A stretch of DNA of 64,000 nucleotides from Nothophaeocryptopus gaeumannii (GCA_031771865.1 JASISA010000027.1:1984001-2048000), one strand, 5' to 3'. Shown: positions 22,039 through 34,274, numbered from the stretch's first letter. The notes: generated from the sequence alone by a model not told the origin. Numbers and translations are program-made.

Positions 22039-23381
22039 CTTTTCAGGAGGTGGCGAAGCCTTGCGAGTAAATAAGCGGATGCGTGGGATGATTGAGTGAC
22101 ACGAATATATACGGCCTGGGCGAAGGGCCTCATGATTACCTGTCAGGACTATGTCATCTGAGAAGGAGCTGGCATCGACAAGACCTTTCGCCCATCTGAG
22201 TCATCTGCATCTTGCTCGTCAAGTCGCAAAGGGCTTGCAAATACGGCTTGGGTCGGCACCTATCGCACGACACGGACAGCCTCTGCCGTGATGGATTCGC
22301 TCGAGGCGGTCTAACGTGCCTGGGCCGAGCCTGCCGATTGAGCATTGGAACGAAGGTCTTCAGGTGAGCAGCAGAGGGCGCCGGTGCGGCAGAGGCGGCG
22401 GAGTTGCAGCGGCAAGGCCAGTCCATCGTCTAGCAAATGTACAGAACCTCTATTCCTGGTCACGCAGAGCCGGACCGCTAGCATTAGGCTTTGCTAGCAG
22501 GAGCTGCAGCTCGCGGTATCCTGAAGTACCTTAGTGTCGTTAATTTTTCAGCCCTGCGGCTCGGGTACTACAGAACCAACGTAAGGTATTTGTGAAGCTG
22601 ACATAAATCGGTTTCCATGGTATCCAGGGCTAAGGTCGCATTCGCGGCGCACTCGCTGTCTCCCGCATGTATTGAGTAAACGTAGCCAGAATATACTGCT
22701 TACTTGTATAGGCTGCTGCATCAACCGTGGCTGGGTTCTGAGAGGGCTGGGCTGATGCAGGTGACAACGCTTCGCACAGTCGAGCCCGGGAAGTCCCAAG
22801 GTCATAAGTCATTGCCGGCGCTTTCTTCCTCTTCTTCCTCCCCTCCCTTCCTTTGCTTTCTTCTCACTGAGCACTACTGCTTGCATCTCCTCCTGCCAAA
22901 GTCTGTTTATCTGCGACGGCTCGGACTCTGGAGCTGGCCGCCCGACGACCGGCCGAATATGGCTATCTGGAATTCGCATTCGAAGAAGGAAAGATGATCA
23001 GGATGGCCTCAGGAAGCCCGCATCTTGCATCGCAATCCTTCCATGCCTCGTCTCCCGCTGCCGGCTAAGATTTCTGCCTCGTGGTCGCGGTCCTGGTACG
23101 TCACTGTATCCGGGTCGCGGTCACAGCCGTGGAATGTCCAGCATCGGCTCCAAGTTCCTCCAACTTGTTGCTGTTGTCCATCCAGCTCCGGCTTAGACTT
23201 CTCCATTCGTACACACACATATCCCGTCGTTTTACCAGGCGGCCGCAGCACCTGAACACGTTGCGCTGGAATCACTGGATGCAGTAGCGTCGTCTGTACG
23301 TCCGCTAGGTACTCTAGGGCTTCCCGCACATCAACACTACCCCCTGGTAGGGCATTGGCAGACGCCTCGAATGCGAACGCC
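22039..23381. other. Divergent promoter region between bZIP and hydroxylase-like genes
   Basis: 1.34 kb. Short frames only, none convincing. A CT-rich tract (CTTCCTCTTCTTCCTCCCC, about 22825-22845) may belong to a fungal promoter. Nothing else was seen. Confidence 0.4.
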
Positions 23382-24570
23382 ATGGCCGGCATTCTACAAG
23401 CTGTACGGAACCACTTCTCCTATGGATCTGGCTACTTCCAAGGTCGCTTGGCGGCGTTCCCGAGCTCGTTGACGGAACTATACGGCGCCTCAGTCGCGAA
23501 AATAACGAGCTTCGTGTCGCTGCCGCTACCGCTCCTATCGTTCCTCGCGCTTCCGCTGTATGGCGGGAGTTCGACAACGATCAACCTCGTTGTCTTCTAC
23601 CTCACGTGGTCGACGTTAGTGTTCACGTAAGTATTTGAGTAATCGACGAATCCTCCCTCGCGAGAGCAACGTGGCTGACAGGCACATCAGCAAGGGTCCG
23701 CTTACCATTGAGCTGTTCGGGACAGTGACTATCCGACTGTTCTGCTTCGTGTTTCCCGCACTCGGTTTTTTGGCATTCGACACAGCCTCGCCGAATTTGT
23801 CACGCAAGTTGAAATCTCGTGGGCGCGCGTTCCTTCCGGGCAAGCTGGGTCGAGATAGAGTGCTTTTCATTGCTGCTGTCGCCGTGGGAAACGTGCTCAT
23901 CTCGATCCTGTTGCAGGCTGCGCTGGAAATCTTGTTTACTCGGATTCTCCGATTGCGCAGTCTGGTGAAGGTGACGATTGCTGTGCCCTTGCCGTGGTCT
24001 ATCTTCACCGATCTCCTCAAAGGCTTCATCGTTCGTGGCGTGGCGCACTACGTCGTACATCGCTATGCGCTTCACCAGTATGATTCGATCCTCAAAACGT
24101 GGCACCTGGGATGGCATCATAGCGTCGACTTTCCTTTCAGCCTGATGGCGACGTTTGATCATCCGCTTAACTACCTCTTGGGAATCTGGATGCCAACGAT
24201 ACTCCCTGCGTATCTCTTCCGATGGCACGTGCTTGTGTGGCACCTTTTCCTGGCACTCGTTAGTCTGCAGGAGCTCTTCATACACTCGGGGTATTCTGTC
24301 TCGTTCTTACCGTCGACCATCATCCTTCCTGGAATGGCCCGGAGAATCGAAGCCCATTTCGATTCGGTGAAAGAGGACCAACCGGGGAATTTTGGACATC
24401 TGGGTGTCATCGATTTTCTAGTCGGCACTTCCTGCCAAGACGAGGACGATGTTATGGACGACATGGCGGACGAAGCGGAAAAGCACCGAGTCCAGCACAA
24501 GGCCCACAAGGCTGTCAACTCGACCTCAGCAGCCGTGGAGAGAAAGCAAAAGGCGCGCAAGCGCAAGTAG
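23382..24570 (+). CDS. Fatty acid hydroxylase/sterol desaturase-type membrane protein
   Basis: Two exons (23382-23626, 23691-24570) with a 64 bp intron (GTAAGT...GGCTGACA...CATCAG, phase 2) give 374 residues. Several hydrophobic segments place it in a membrane, presumably the ER. Histidine motifs of the di-iron hydroxylase superfamily are visible: HYVVHRYALH (box 1), WHLGWHH (box 2), TFDHP and ELFIHSGY. At the place of the third HxxHH box the sequence reads EAHFDSVKEDQPGNFG followed by HLGVIDFLVGTS, so two of the usual histidines are absent. The tail is acidic and then Lys-rich. The superfamily hydroxylates or desaturates lipids; whether this member is active is open. The substrate is unknown. 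Confidence 0.85.
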
Positions 24571-25875
24571 CAGTATTGTTAGGGGTTTAGTTCTGCTGCG
24601 AGCTCGTGAGGAGCTCTCGGTTATATTGCTTCGGGTTGGGTTTCTCAGATTGGTCAAGGTATTTGACCACTTCGTGAGAAGGAGAGTTGTTGGTACCGGG
24701 GGATTTTGGCAGCCGCGCCAATTGGAGCTGACACTGCTGCAGCAAGCTATGAATTGGCCAGTCAGGGTTAGGTCTGGTTGTTCGGGGATTTTCCCTTGGT
24801 CCTTGTTTTGTGATACCCAGTCCGTGATGGTCGATTAGTTAGTTATAGCTTCTCTATTGCTTATTATTTCCCTCTGGGTATGAAGGTGCAAGACACCGTC
24901 TGCACAGCCGCGTCTCACGACATGCGTCCAACCTTGAGACCACATTCCTAATGGATATCCGTACCAGCGAATACGACTTTGGAACTTCGCGATGACCTTC
25001 ATGTCAGACCAGCAACTCGCAAACCGACCATCCCGTCGGAATGGCAACGACTCGCTCGCATCCCAGTTCCTCCCTCCATCTATAAGCGCCGGCCCGAGTG
25101 GGTCAGACGAGCCCAGCAGCGTCCCGAACCGCTGGCTCGCTGATTCACAATTGAGGATGGAGGGATTCCGATGACAGCTGCAAGACCTATCGACTGTTAG
25201 GGATCCTGGAGGACGAGATGTGTATTCGGGAAGGATGAAATACAGCAAGCGAGCATTACAAGACGAACAGTCAGCGCGTCGTCAGACAGGGTCGAGTGGT
25301 ATAAGGTGAGTGACTGGACGTCAATAAGTTGATCTGTGATGGCAGGGTCACGATATCTCCGGAATCAAAGCCAAGCAAACAGGGTCCTTTCATTCCGCGC
25401 GCTGATGGCTTAACGATCTATCGGAACTTCACGCTGGATGAGCTCTCGGGGAAAGGGCACTTGGGTTACGGAAAGATGACCGAAGACCGACAGCCGCAAT
25501 AGTCTTGCTTCCTCTCCGCGACAAAAAGGTTCCATCTGGGTCCGACGATCGACGCCTAGACTCAGTGTGGTCTTCATACAGTCATTCTCGGTAATCATCA
25601 CCTGAGACTTGTCAGCACGACTTCTTGAAATGTACAATCAAAACGGGTATCTGCACTTTCCCGTGTCCTTTTCCTCGTCGATCGCACAGGATCTCAACCA
25701 ACGCTTGAATGAGAAGAGCTGAAGATAGGCCTGTCATGATTGACCGGTTGAAGTGGACCGCTGTGAATGTTTCGCTGCTGACGGCTCTAACGCGATGCAT
25801 AAGTCGTGCTTGCCAAGACTGGACTGAGAACAAAGGTGGGGAGAGATTAGCTGATCAAAGAATTCATTACGACCG
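24571..25875. other. Convergent intergenic region
   Basis: 1.3 kb between two convergent genes. No frame with recognisable features; both 3' UTRs presumably lie here. Confidence 0.45.
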
Positions 25876-27252
25876 TTACCATTGTATGTCTCTATCTCCG
25901 GGTCTCTCTATCTCTCTGACCTCGCCAGCTCCTGGGCTCTCACGCTTGCTCGACATGATCGAAAGTAAGTTATGCTTCTTTCCTGATGGAAAACGGTAAT
26001 TGACTGTTTCCAAGACGAGAGGCATGTCACCGGGTAACTCGTCGTAGTGCATCGTCAACAGCCGTGCAACGTTGTCGCCTGCGAATCGATCCGGTGACAG
26101 AGCGAGGCTGGTGGGCCACATGGACCGCAAGATAAAAAGAGCCGGCTCTCGACCGTCGATGGTGAAGCCCTTCGCTTGTAGCTTTCTCGCAACGGAGAGA
26201 AGGAACATTATGGTCACTTGGCTGTCCTGAGGCACTTTCTTCAAAAGCTTGGAAATATTGGGCCAAAGGTCTGGACGTTTCCGAGGTCGCTCTTTGGCCT
26301 CTGCGATTTTCTGGTACATCTGAACGGCAACCTTGACTGGCATGCCTTCTACCTGAGCCGCTTTCAGGCTCAGTACGAGCGCGTATATGGCTATTTCAAG
26401 GCTTTGGGCACGAATTAATTCGAGCGCTTGTACCGGAGTTGACCCCGACTCCAGTCTACAACAGAAGGCCTCTGCATCTCGTTCGATTGACTCGTTCCCT
26501 TCGAGTGTAAGATCGCGGGCATATCGCGAAGAGATCTTTGCGGTTTGAAGCGCAGCGCCGCAGAACGCCGCAGCCGGAGGAAGCCGGTTTGTGAAGGATG
26601 CCCTCCAGTATCCGTATGATTTCCGCGTGGCCATTTCAATCTCTGCCAGCGGGTCTCGCGCGCTTCGTCCGCTCGAGGTAGTACTTCTGGATGTGTTGGA
26701 TGAAAATTTGGCGCTCATGGAACCTGCGCGCTGTCTTTGTGATGGATGCTGCCGACTTGAGTGACTTGTTCTATGGTTGCGACTTTCTGGTCGATATGGT
26801 GGTCTGTTGGACCTTTCTTGAACCTGATCATTTGGCTCCTCTTCAAGTCCAAGCGTAGTCGCAACTTCGGGCTCTGGAATAGACCCCAGTCGATGCGGCA
26901 CGGCGGCTGCTTGGGGCATCGGAAACTCGAATGTTTCGTCGAGATATTCGTAAGTCATATCCGGCACGATGGGTGACGTAGTCCGAACTGCTGGCTCTGA
27001 CTTGGGCCCAATGACGGTGCCTGGCAATTCGTAGACATTATTGTACTCGCGGGTGGCTCTTCGCGTGGAGACACTTGCGCTTCTCGACGTGACGGTGGAG
27101 TCAGTAACTGAGCAAGGTCTGTTGCGGGAGCGTTGAGATTGGCTACTCTTCGAGGACCGAGACAGCCACGAAGGTCTCCATTTCCTGGAGTCTTCAGCTT
27201 TCTTTTCCAAAATGGCCGATCCGTCGTAGGCAATATCCGGGCTTTCAAACAT
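25876..27252 (-). CDS. Unrecognised protein with helical C-terminal half
   Basis: 458 residues, single uninterrupted frame from the ATG at 27252. Residues 1-200 are Ser/Arg/Pro-rich and disordered (KWRPSWLSRSSKSSQSQRSR). From about 205 (EIEMATRKSYGYWRASFTNR) to 430 the sequence is regular and rich in Ala, Leu and Lys, as in a helical domain, including SLEIAIYALVLSLKAAQVEG and LWPNISKLLKKVPQDSQVTI. I see no known motif, signal peptide or clear membrane span. Base composition looks like that of neighbouring genes. It is likely a real, fungal-restricted gene; no function can be assigned. Confidence 0.7.
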   Translation of the reverse strand: MFESPDIAYDGSAILEKKAEDSRKWRPSWLSRSSKSSQSQRSRNRPCSVTDSTVTSRSASVSTRRATREYNNVYELPGTVIGPKSEPAVRTTSPIVPDMTYEYLDETFEFPMPQAAAVPHRLGSIPEPEVATTLGLEEEPNDQVQERSNRPPYRPESRNHRTSHSSRQHPSQRQRAGSMSAKFSSNTSRSTTSSGRSARDPLAEIEMATRKSYGYWRASFTNRLPPAAAFCGAALQTAKISSRYARDLTLEGNESIERDAEAFCCRLESGSTPVQALELIRAQSLEIAIYALVLSLKAAQVEGMPVKVAVQMYQKIAEAKERPRKRPDLWPNISKLLKKVPQDSQVTIMFLLSVARKLQAKGFTIDGREPALFILRSMWPTSLALSPDRFAGDNVARLLTMHYDELPGDMPLVLETVNYRFPSGKKHNLLSIMSSKRESPGAGEVREIERPGDRDIQW

Positions 27253-28453
27253 TGTTAGTCTACTAGCTACGGAGGCACATCAACCACAATGGGCTAGGAG
27301 TTCCGAACTCACTATGAGAGACAGCTTATACGCCTTTCCATCGCCCGATCGGAGTTGGCTTAGAGCGGCTAAGCAGTTGTAGGCCAGAGCCGATCCTCGC
27401 GTTAGCAGGTCCAGGGTGCTCCACTTCTACTTGGCGGGGGTTCCAGTTGAATGCGGAGGCGGTCGAGCAGAAGAATGGACGTAGAACCTGCTCCTTGATC
27501 AGGTATCGATGGCTCTGCTAATTTGTAGGCCTACGGGGAGTAGGAGTCTGTGAGGGCGGGAACAGAAAGTGATACAGATCGCAGAGTCCTGGGGGTCAAG
27601 CGACTTACAGTCACCAGCCGCAGCCGATCAGTACTGCTAGGATCCCATGGTGAAAACGAGGGTATTCCGTCCTGCACCTGCTTACACGCTAGCTACTGTT
27701 TTGTGAAATTTTCGAGGATCGATAGGTGAAAGCAGGCCTTTTGACGTCTCGCAAGGGCTGCGAATGGTTCGGAATAGCGCTTAGTAGGGTCGATTTCGCT
27801 GTTTTGGGCGAAATACAAGGTCAAAACCCACTGCTGATCGAAGCTGTCCTGTGACTGTACAAGGTGGTGTCGACATAGTGAACAGCCGGAAATGAAGATG
27901 CATTGTAGCGAAGCCAGGCCCACACCAGACGTATGCCAAAGAGGAATCGTGAAGCGGCTACCAGGGCCAGGCTTGTGTCAGGCTCGCAGTAGCATCACCT
28001 GGTGCGCGGTTTGGGAGACAAGACCGCCGTCGGGTAGGCATCCGCGAGCAAAGTAGGCGCAGCAGGATGCGACTGCTATCTCCTTCATCCGCAATGCGAT
28101 ACCTATCACTATCAGTAAGTGAGCGATCCTGCAGGCGATACAATTCCAATGAGCGAGCACGCGGCGGGCGCTTGCTGGGGTGTCGTCCTCAACGTCGGGT
28201 CTTGTGGCGCTGCTGCGATTTCCTTTTGGGCCGCATCTGCTGTATGTTGCTGTATACCTGAAACGTCGTGCCACCCAGATGGGGCGACCAGGTGCCGTTC
28301 TCTAGTCGATAGAGACTTGTCGGAGGTTGGTTCCGAGAAGCCGTGATCGCACCTAGAGTTCCGGCCCGTTCGCTAGCGCCCCTCTGCGGGCGCCTCAGAC
28401 AGAGACAGATTTTTTGCCTGCCACACTTACATCTCCCTTCTATCACACACTCC
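27253..28453. other. Divergent promoter region upstream of sas10
   Basis: 1.2 kb between divergent genes. The sas10 frame is open back to 28343 but is treated as leader. No other feature recognised. Confidence 0.45.
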
Positions 28454-30334
28454 ATGGCTAAGAAGCGGAAGGGCGCGTCGCAATCGCGGGAGCTCGAGGA
28501 AGATACAGAGATCGATCCACGGGAATCTCGGAAACGAATCAGAACATACGAGGACGTCGCAGACTCCGATGATGAATTTCATCTCCAACAAGATGAAATT
28601 CGCTTGGGCGAGACTCCGGGTGTCAAGCGCGGGCGGAAGGTGGCAGAAGAGGAGGATTTCATTCAGCCATCAGACGAGGAGGTGCTAGGCTACTCGGAAG
28701 AAGCGGCCTCGGATGAGGAGGAGCCTACCACGAATCGATATCGAGGTGGTCCGCGGTCAGATTCGGAGGGCTCAGAGGGTGGGCGAAAGGAGGAAGAAGA
28801 TGAAGACGACTTTCGCTGGGGAACATCAAAGTCCGACTTGTACGGAGCTGATGCGATCGAGACAGAAGAGCAAGCCTTGGAAGAGGAGGCAGAGGCAATA
28901 CGTCTTCAGAAGAAACAGTTGCAGCAGATGAACGCCGCCGACTACGGCTTTGACGAGGACGATTGGGAACAAGCAGAGACTGAGAAGACTGCAGAGGATG
29001 ATTTGAATGGGAACATTGTCACAGAAGTTCTCCCACAGCTTCAGATCGCGCCTGACATGAGCTCAGCAGAGAGATTGAAGCTGTTGAAGGCCAGATACCC
29101 CGAGTTTGAACCCTTGAGCAAAGATCTGCTACGCTTGCAGGAAGTGCATTCTTCCTTGCTCAAGAACTCAAGAACATCAGGCGTTGCCCGCGTCAAACTT
29201 CGAGCTGCGACTGCGTACCTTGGGGCTTTGGTGATGTACTTCTCTCTCCTCACATCTACAGCTTCGAAAACCGATTCGGATGTCACCGCACTTCCTGCAA
29301 CGAAGCTACGCGATCACCCGGTGATGGATACACTCTTCAAATGCAGAGAACTATGGATGGACGTCGCGCCGATGGCCGAGAGCAACCAGCGTGGAGAGGC
29401 AAGCGAACCTATATCTGATGTTGAAGCTGCCTCCGATATGGATGCCGCGAGTGATGCGCCTTTTGTTGAGACCTCTTTGCCAAAACCAACGAAACGGCAA
29501 TCTAGAGCTGAGCGTCACGCTGAAGCTGTCAGAGCGACTGCTCACAAAATGAAGGCAGAACGGCTGCAACGGACTGAGGCGGACTTGGCTGACCTGGACG
29601 ATCTGATCGCATCATCAAATAAGAAATCCGGCAAGAAGGTCCGCCCAGTTGAGACCTACGATGATTCTGATCTCGGCGAAGAGGCTCCTCTGACCGCTCG
29701 TGAGGCAGAAGACAAGGCCAAACGGAAGAAGAGTCTGCGCTTCTACGCCTCACAAATCGCACAGAAGGCCAACAAGCGAGGCACTGCTGGTCGTAATGCT
29801 GGTGGAGACGATGACATACCATATCGGGAGCGACTGAAAGATCGACAAGCCAGGCTTAACGCTGAAGCTGAAAAGCGCGGCACTCGTGGCGATGGAGAAG
29901 GTGCGGATCTCGGAGATGAAAGTGATGAAGAGGACCGCAGACAGGCTCAGCAGATCCGGGCCGATGCGGACGAAGATGACTACTATGATCTTGTCGCCGC
30001 GCGGACTTCGAAGAAGAAGAGTGACAAATCGGCACTGGCAGAAGCTCAGAAGCAAGCTGCCCTACAAGGTGGTCAGGTCGTCCAGGAAGAAACTGTCGGG
30101 GAAGATGGGAAGCGCAAGATCAGCTATGCGATTGAGAAGAACAAGGGATTGACACCGCATAGGAAGAAGGATGTCCGCAACCCGCGTGTCAAGAAGCGGA
30201 AGAAGTACGAGGAAAAGAAGAAGAAGCTTGCATCGATCAAGCCTGTGTACAAGGGCGGTGAAGGACGTGGAGGATATGGAGGAGAGCTGACGGGTATCAA
30301 GAAGGGCTTGGTCAAGAGTACGAAACTGTCTTAA
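28454..30334 (+). CDS. sas10: Sas10/Utp3, U3 snoRNP / SSU processome subunit
   Basis: Nucleolar component of the small-subunit processome needed for 18S rRNA maturation; yeast Sas10 was first linked to silencing. The start at 28454 (MAKKRKG) gives 626 residues without introns; 37 upstream in-frame codons are discounted. Acidic tracts and a coiled region (EEEAEAIRLQKKQLQQMNA) precede the Sas10/Utp3/C1D helical domain (SSAERLKLLKARYPEFEPLS, about 205-305). The strongly conserved C-terminal Sas10 domain follows: ISYAIEKNKGLTPHRKKDVR, NPRVKKRKKYEEKKKKLAS, then KPVYKGGEGRGGYGGELTGI and KKGLVKSTKLS. Length and order match the family. Confidence 0.95.
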   Translation: MAKKRKGASQSRELEEDTEIDPRESRKRIRTYEDVADSDDEFHLQQDEIRLGETPGVKRGRKVAEEEDFIQPSDEEVLGYSEEAASDEEEPTTNRYRGGPRSDSEGSEGGRKEEEDEDDFRWGTSKSDLYGADAIETEEQALEEEAEAIRLQKKQLQQMNAADYGFDEDDWEQAETEKTAEDDLNGNIVTEVLPQLQIAPDMSSAERLKLLKARYPEFEPLSKDLLRLQEVHSSLLKNSRTSGVARVKLRAATAYLGALVMYFSLLTSTASKTDSDVTALPATKLRDHPVMDTLFKCRELWMDVAPMAESNQRGEASEPISDVEAASDMDAASDAPFVETSLPKPTKRQSRAERHAEAVRATAHKMKAERLQRTEADLADLDDLIASSNKKSGKKVRPVETYDDSDLGEEAPLTAREAEDKAKRKKSLRFYASQIAQKANKRGTAGRNAGGDDDIPYRERLKDRQARLNAEAEKRGTRGDGEGADLGDESDEEDRRQAQQIRADADEDDYYDLVAARTSKKKSDKSALAEAQKQAALQGGQVVQEETVGEDGKRKISYAIEKNKGLTPHRKKDVRNPRVKKRKKYEEKKKKLASIKPVYKGGEGRGGYGGELTGIKKGLVKSTKLS

Positions 30335-30705
30335 CTAGGATCGTGTTGCGCCAAGCGTGCCAATTCATCGAATTCTTTGACAGCAGTCATTGGCCCGCAG
30401 ACATCCAGTGATTCAGTTCCACATTACACAGCTGCAATGTTTGAAGTGTACCGAATTTGCGGCATACAATCACTTCAGCCTTCACGTTCGTCGGTCTGAT
30501 GTCAGTGAGCGCTCATTGCCGAAGTTCTGACCCAGATGCAAAGCGCTTTCCCTCTAAAGAGTGCCTTCCCTCAAAGCAAACAATTTAGAAAGGCAATTGT
30601 TGAGAGCCGGTCTCTCTAGGTTTGTCAACCTGGGTTTCTAATATATACGGCCGTTCAATCTCCATGCCCTAAGCGCTTATCGTCCCATCAGTCGATTTCC
30701 TTGCA
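30335..30705. other. Intergenic region sas10 to luciferase-domain gene
   Basis: 371 bp holding the sas10 3' UTR and the next promoter; a TATATA-like stretch is at about 30642. Nothing else seen. Confidence 0.4.
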
Positions 30706-31574
30706 ATGATCATGGACGCACCACTTGCATCGGACACGAGCCTCGCAGTGAGACAAATGAAAATGCCCGATCTTTATAACACAATCACCATCTCCATTGC
30801 TCTGCGGCTCGTTGCTGGCTTCATCTTGGCCGTCAGCATCTATCCCGCTTACCGAATCGCCAAGGAGGACTTCCATGCATTCGTAAGTTGGACGACTGCT
30901 AGAGTAGAAGAGAATGCACCGGATAATAACCTCTGTGACTCCAGAAAGCACTTGGTCCTGGAGGTACACCTTCGACCTTTGCCGGATATCTTCGAGTCAA
31001 GCTCCTCAGTCTCTTCGCCCTTCGCGATCCTTACAAACCAGCGCCAATCCCCAATGGCCTCCGATACACGAAGGGACACCTAGAAAGTCTCTCTACCCGC
31101 CATTCACCGCGACCCAAGACGAAAGGCATCGCCCCACATCGTCAAATCACACAGCGGGCAGATAAATCGGTATACGAGAAGCTGGTAGCAGCGATCGAAG
31201 AGATAGCCAGACACTCAGGAGACCGCTTCGAAATCGGCACGTCTTGCTTTGAGAAGCACGGCACTGGGTTGTTCTCGGCGTCTCCGGCTAAGAGAACTTG
31301 TAGAGGAGAGATCTGCCATGCTCATCCTTCGGACGGGAGTCTTCACTTGACGCTACATCCTGCAGATGCGAAGATCGTGCTGGAGGCGGGCTGGGGAGAG
31401 AGACATCCGATCAGTCGGGGAGGCGTATTTGAAAGGTTTGTGCCGAAGGGGTTCTTGATGGTGTATGCGCCGCGAGATGAGCAGGATATTGGGGTGGTCT
31501 TGAGGGTCATCGAGGCAGCGGCTTGGTATATCAGCGGAGAGAGCGTCTCTGAGAGTAGCACCTTTCTATCGTAA
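30706..31574 (+). CDS. Membrane-anchored fungal luciferase-domain protein
   Basis: Two exons (30706-30882, 30945-31574) with a 62 bp intron (GTAAGT...GACTCCAG, phase 0) encode 268 residues. One N-terminal transmembrane segment is visible (TITISIALRLVAGFILAVSI, about 26-45). Then comes LGPGGTPSTFAGYLRVKLLS and a C-terminal domain with GTSCFEKHGTGLF, ICHAHPSDGSLHLTLHPADA, AGWGERHPISRGG and FERFVPKGFLMVYAPRDEQ. These stretches match the widespread fungal 'luciferase domain' family, which resembles the luciferase of luminous mushrooms only in fold or name; most members occur in dark fungi and their reaction is unknown. The conserved His residues may bind metal (inference). Confidence 0.82.
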
Positions 31575-32453
31575 CAATACCCGTCATCTCTGGTGTAGTT
31601 CTACAGTGATCTTGCCCTTGCAAGGATGAGTTCGCAGGTCGGTCTCGCCGACAGTCCCGTCCCAATGTCTCGCTTGCACCCACATGCGCCCGCGCGGCGA
31701 AAAGACCAACAACGGGTCGACGCCTCATTGCGGAGGGATGACGCGGGGGTTTCCCCAAGGCCTTCAAGCATTTTCATACGCTTGGAATTGCATCACGCCT
31801 CCCGGGTTTCTGACACCCTCTTCAAACACATACCGATGGGCGATGTTATCAGATCCCGCCTGTGACTGCTGCAATGAGATGGCATTGCACGGAAGTTGAA
31901 GTCTTGTCGTCGGCTGCGCAATGATGAAGGTTTGCTGACCAGAGTTTCGCCTCTTGCGCCTTCTCCTCCACAACGCGACCACGCACAGACCGGGCTTGCT
32001 GTGGTTGAATCCTTCTTCGATGACCTGCGGACTTCAACCAATTCCATCGCTCGTCATGTACGTGAAAGCAAAAGACCCACGTGCTACCAATGTACAAGCT
32101 GGGACCAGCGCTCCACTGAACCGCTCTTTCGCCCATCCCGCTTGGCTAAGCGTGCGTGATCGACTCCCGGGTTACCTCCTCCGTCGTCGTCCCCAGCCAG
32201 ATCCAACGAAGGCAAAAAGAACCTACTTACTGCCCGTGCCACACTCTTGCCTCGAAGCTCTGTTCTGCTCCATCAACATCACTTGCTCCGAGACAGGAAG
32301 CTGTGCTGTTTCCGCTGCAAGTCCTTCACTTCCACCTCGACGCTCGAGCATACTTACCGAGCACCGCAATCCATGCTATTGATTTCTGCCGCCGTCGATA
32401 CCTTTTTCCATTATCTTGGTTCCTTCGGAGGTAGTCCCGCTTAATCAACAGCC
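31575..32453. other. Upstream region of the AAAP transporter
   Basis: 0.88 kb with several short overlapping frames, none with recognisable motifs. Probably promoter and long 5' UTR. Confidence 0.4.
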
Positions 32454-34274
32454 ATGCCTCTTGGATTTGGTAAGAAGAAGGGCACCGATAGTCCTCCATC
32501 ATACGACGACAACTCGGTCAACCCTTTTGGCAAAGATGGCGTGGCTGGCGGCTTCTCTCCCTCGCCGGATGCTGCTGAGGCTGGCACTCGGAAGGAGCCT
32601 CGAAAGATGAACCGCATTGATAAGGCGCGCACAAAGTCAATCACCGGCAACATCGATGGACGGGCCATGACGGACTCTGATGAGGACATATCTGTTGAGA
32701 AGCAGATGGAGCTTGAGGAGGGCAATGCGATCAAGTACAGGACATGCAGTTGGCAAAAGGTGTGACTTCCTTCTTGGTTCGCGATCGCGCAGTGCATCGT
32801 GGCCTGCTTGTTCCATGCGCAAAATGTGCTTCATGGAACTCTTGTGGGTGGCTCGTGGTCGAGAATTTGTCTGACCATGTGGACAGACTGCTTGCTTGCT
32901 ATTCTCAGAGTACATTTGCCTGGCCATCATGTCATTCCCGTACTCCTACGCCATTCTTGGACTCGTGCCAGGTCTCATATTGACAGTTGTGGTCGCGGCT
33001 CTTGTCCTGTACACGTCGCTCATAGTCTGGTAAGTATTCCTCTACAAAGCTAACATCCCAGTGCTGAACTTTCACAGGGAGTTCTGCCTCCGCCATCCTG
33101 AGGTCAAAGACGTGTGCGACATTGGCCAGATGCTCTTCTGGGGACAGAAATGGGCTTGGTGGTTTACCGGCATAATGTTCATCTTGAACAACACCTTCAT
33201 TATGGGATTTCACTGCTTGACCGGCTCCAAGTACCTGAACACGATCTCGAATCACGGACTCTGCACTATTGGCTTTTCCGCGATCGTAGCAGTCATCTCC
33301 TGGTTCTGCTCGATGCCACGGACTTTCAACACCCTCGCGGACTTGGCTGGTGCCTCGGCGTTCTTTACATTCGTCTCCGTCCTGCTGGCCACCATCTTCG
33401 CGGGTATTGAGGACCATCCCGGATACGGCTGGCCAGACAAGGGACCTGTTCATGTTTACGCTGTTCCAGTTGCAGGCACGACCTTTGTGGCAGGCATGAA
33501 CGCTTTCATGAACATTTCCTACACCTTCATCGGCCAGATCACGCTTCCTTCATTCATAGCGGAGATGAAGAACCCGAGGGATTTCCCCAAGGCTCTCTGG
33601 GCTGTGACCATCGCCGAAGTCATTCTCTTCTCTCTGGTTGGATCAATCATCTATGCATATACCGGGACAAATTACTATACTGCCCCGGCATTTGGCTCTC
33701 TTGGTAACGAAACTTACAAGAAAGTCAGCTTCAGCTTCATGATCCCGACCATCATCTTCCTGGGAGTTCTCTACGCCTCGGTATCCGCTCGCTTCTTGTT
33801 CTTCCGCTTCTACGCTGGAACTCGTCACATGACTCAGAACACCGTGAAGGGATGGCTTGGTAAGTTATCGGTTGACAGATGTCTGCTCATAATGTTGGAC
33901 TTACGAGCTAATATCTGATATTAGGATGGGGCGCCATCCTCGCCGTCCTCTGGGTCTTCGCCTTCATCATCGCCGAAGTCATTCCCTTCTTCAGCGATCT
34001 GCTCTCCCTCATGAGCTCTCTCTTCGACAGCTTCTTTGGCTTCATCTTCTGGGGAGTGGCATATCTGAGAATGCGCAAGGCGGACTACGGCTCAGACTTC
34101 TTCAAAAGCAGAGGCTTTAGGGGTTGGTTTGGAGCCATCTTCAATGTCATACTGATCGGCATTGGGCTTCTGTCCTTGAGCGCAGGAACATATGCTTCGG
34201 TGCAGAGCATCATTATTGGATATGAGTCTGATAACTTCGGCGGGCCGTTCACGTGCAAGTCGAATGGGCTGTAG
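32454..34274 (+). CDS. Amino acid transporter of the AAAP family
   Basis: Four exons: 32454-32759, 32887-33029, 33078-33859 and 33925-34274, with introns of 127, 48 and 65 bp (GT...AG; CTGAC or CTAAC branches). The protein has 526 residues. A polar N-terminus of about 100 residues (MPLGFGKKKGTD) ends in YRTCSWQK-TACLLFSEY, the usual entry to TM1. About ten or eleven membrane spans follow, with SFPYSYAILGLVPG, LNNTFIMGFHCLTGSKYLN and AFMNISYTFIGQITLPSFIAEM typical of fungal neutral amino acid transporters of the AVT/AAAP type. The second exon was recovered from splice signals, since the first frame runs straight into a stop at the donor (GTGTGA). The substrate is not evident. It converges on the JmjC-like gene with a 178 bp gap. 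Confidence 0.92.
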
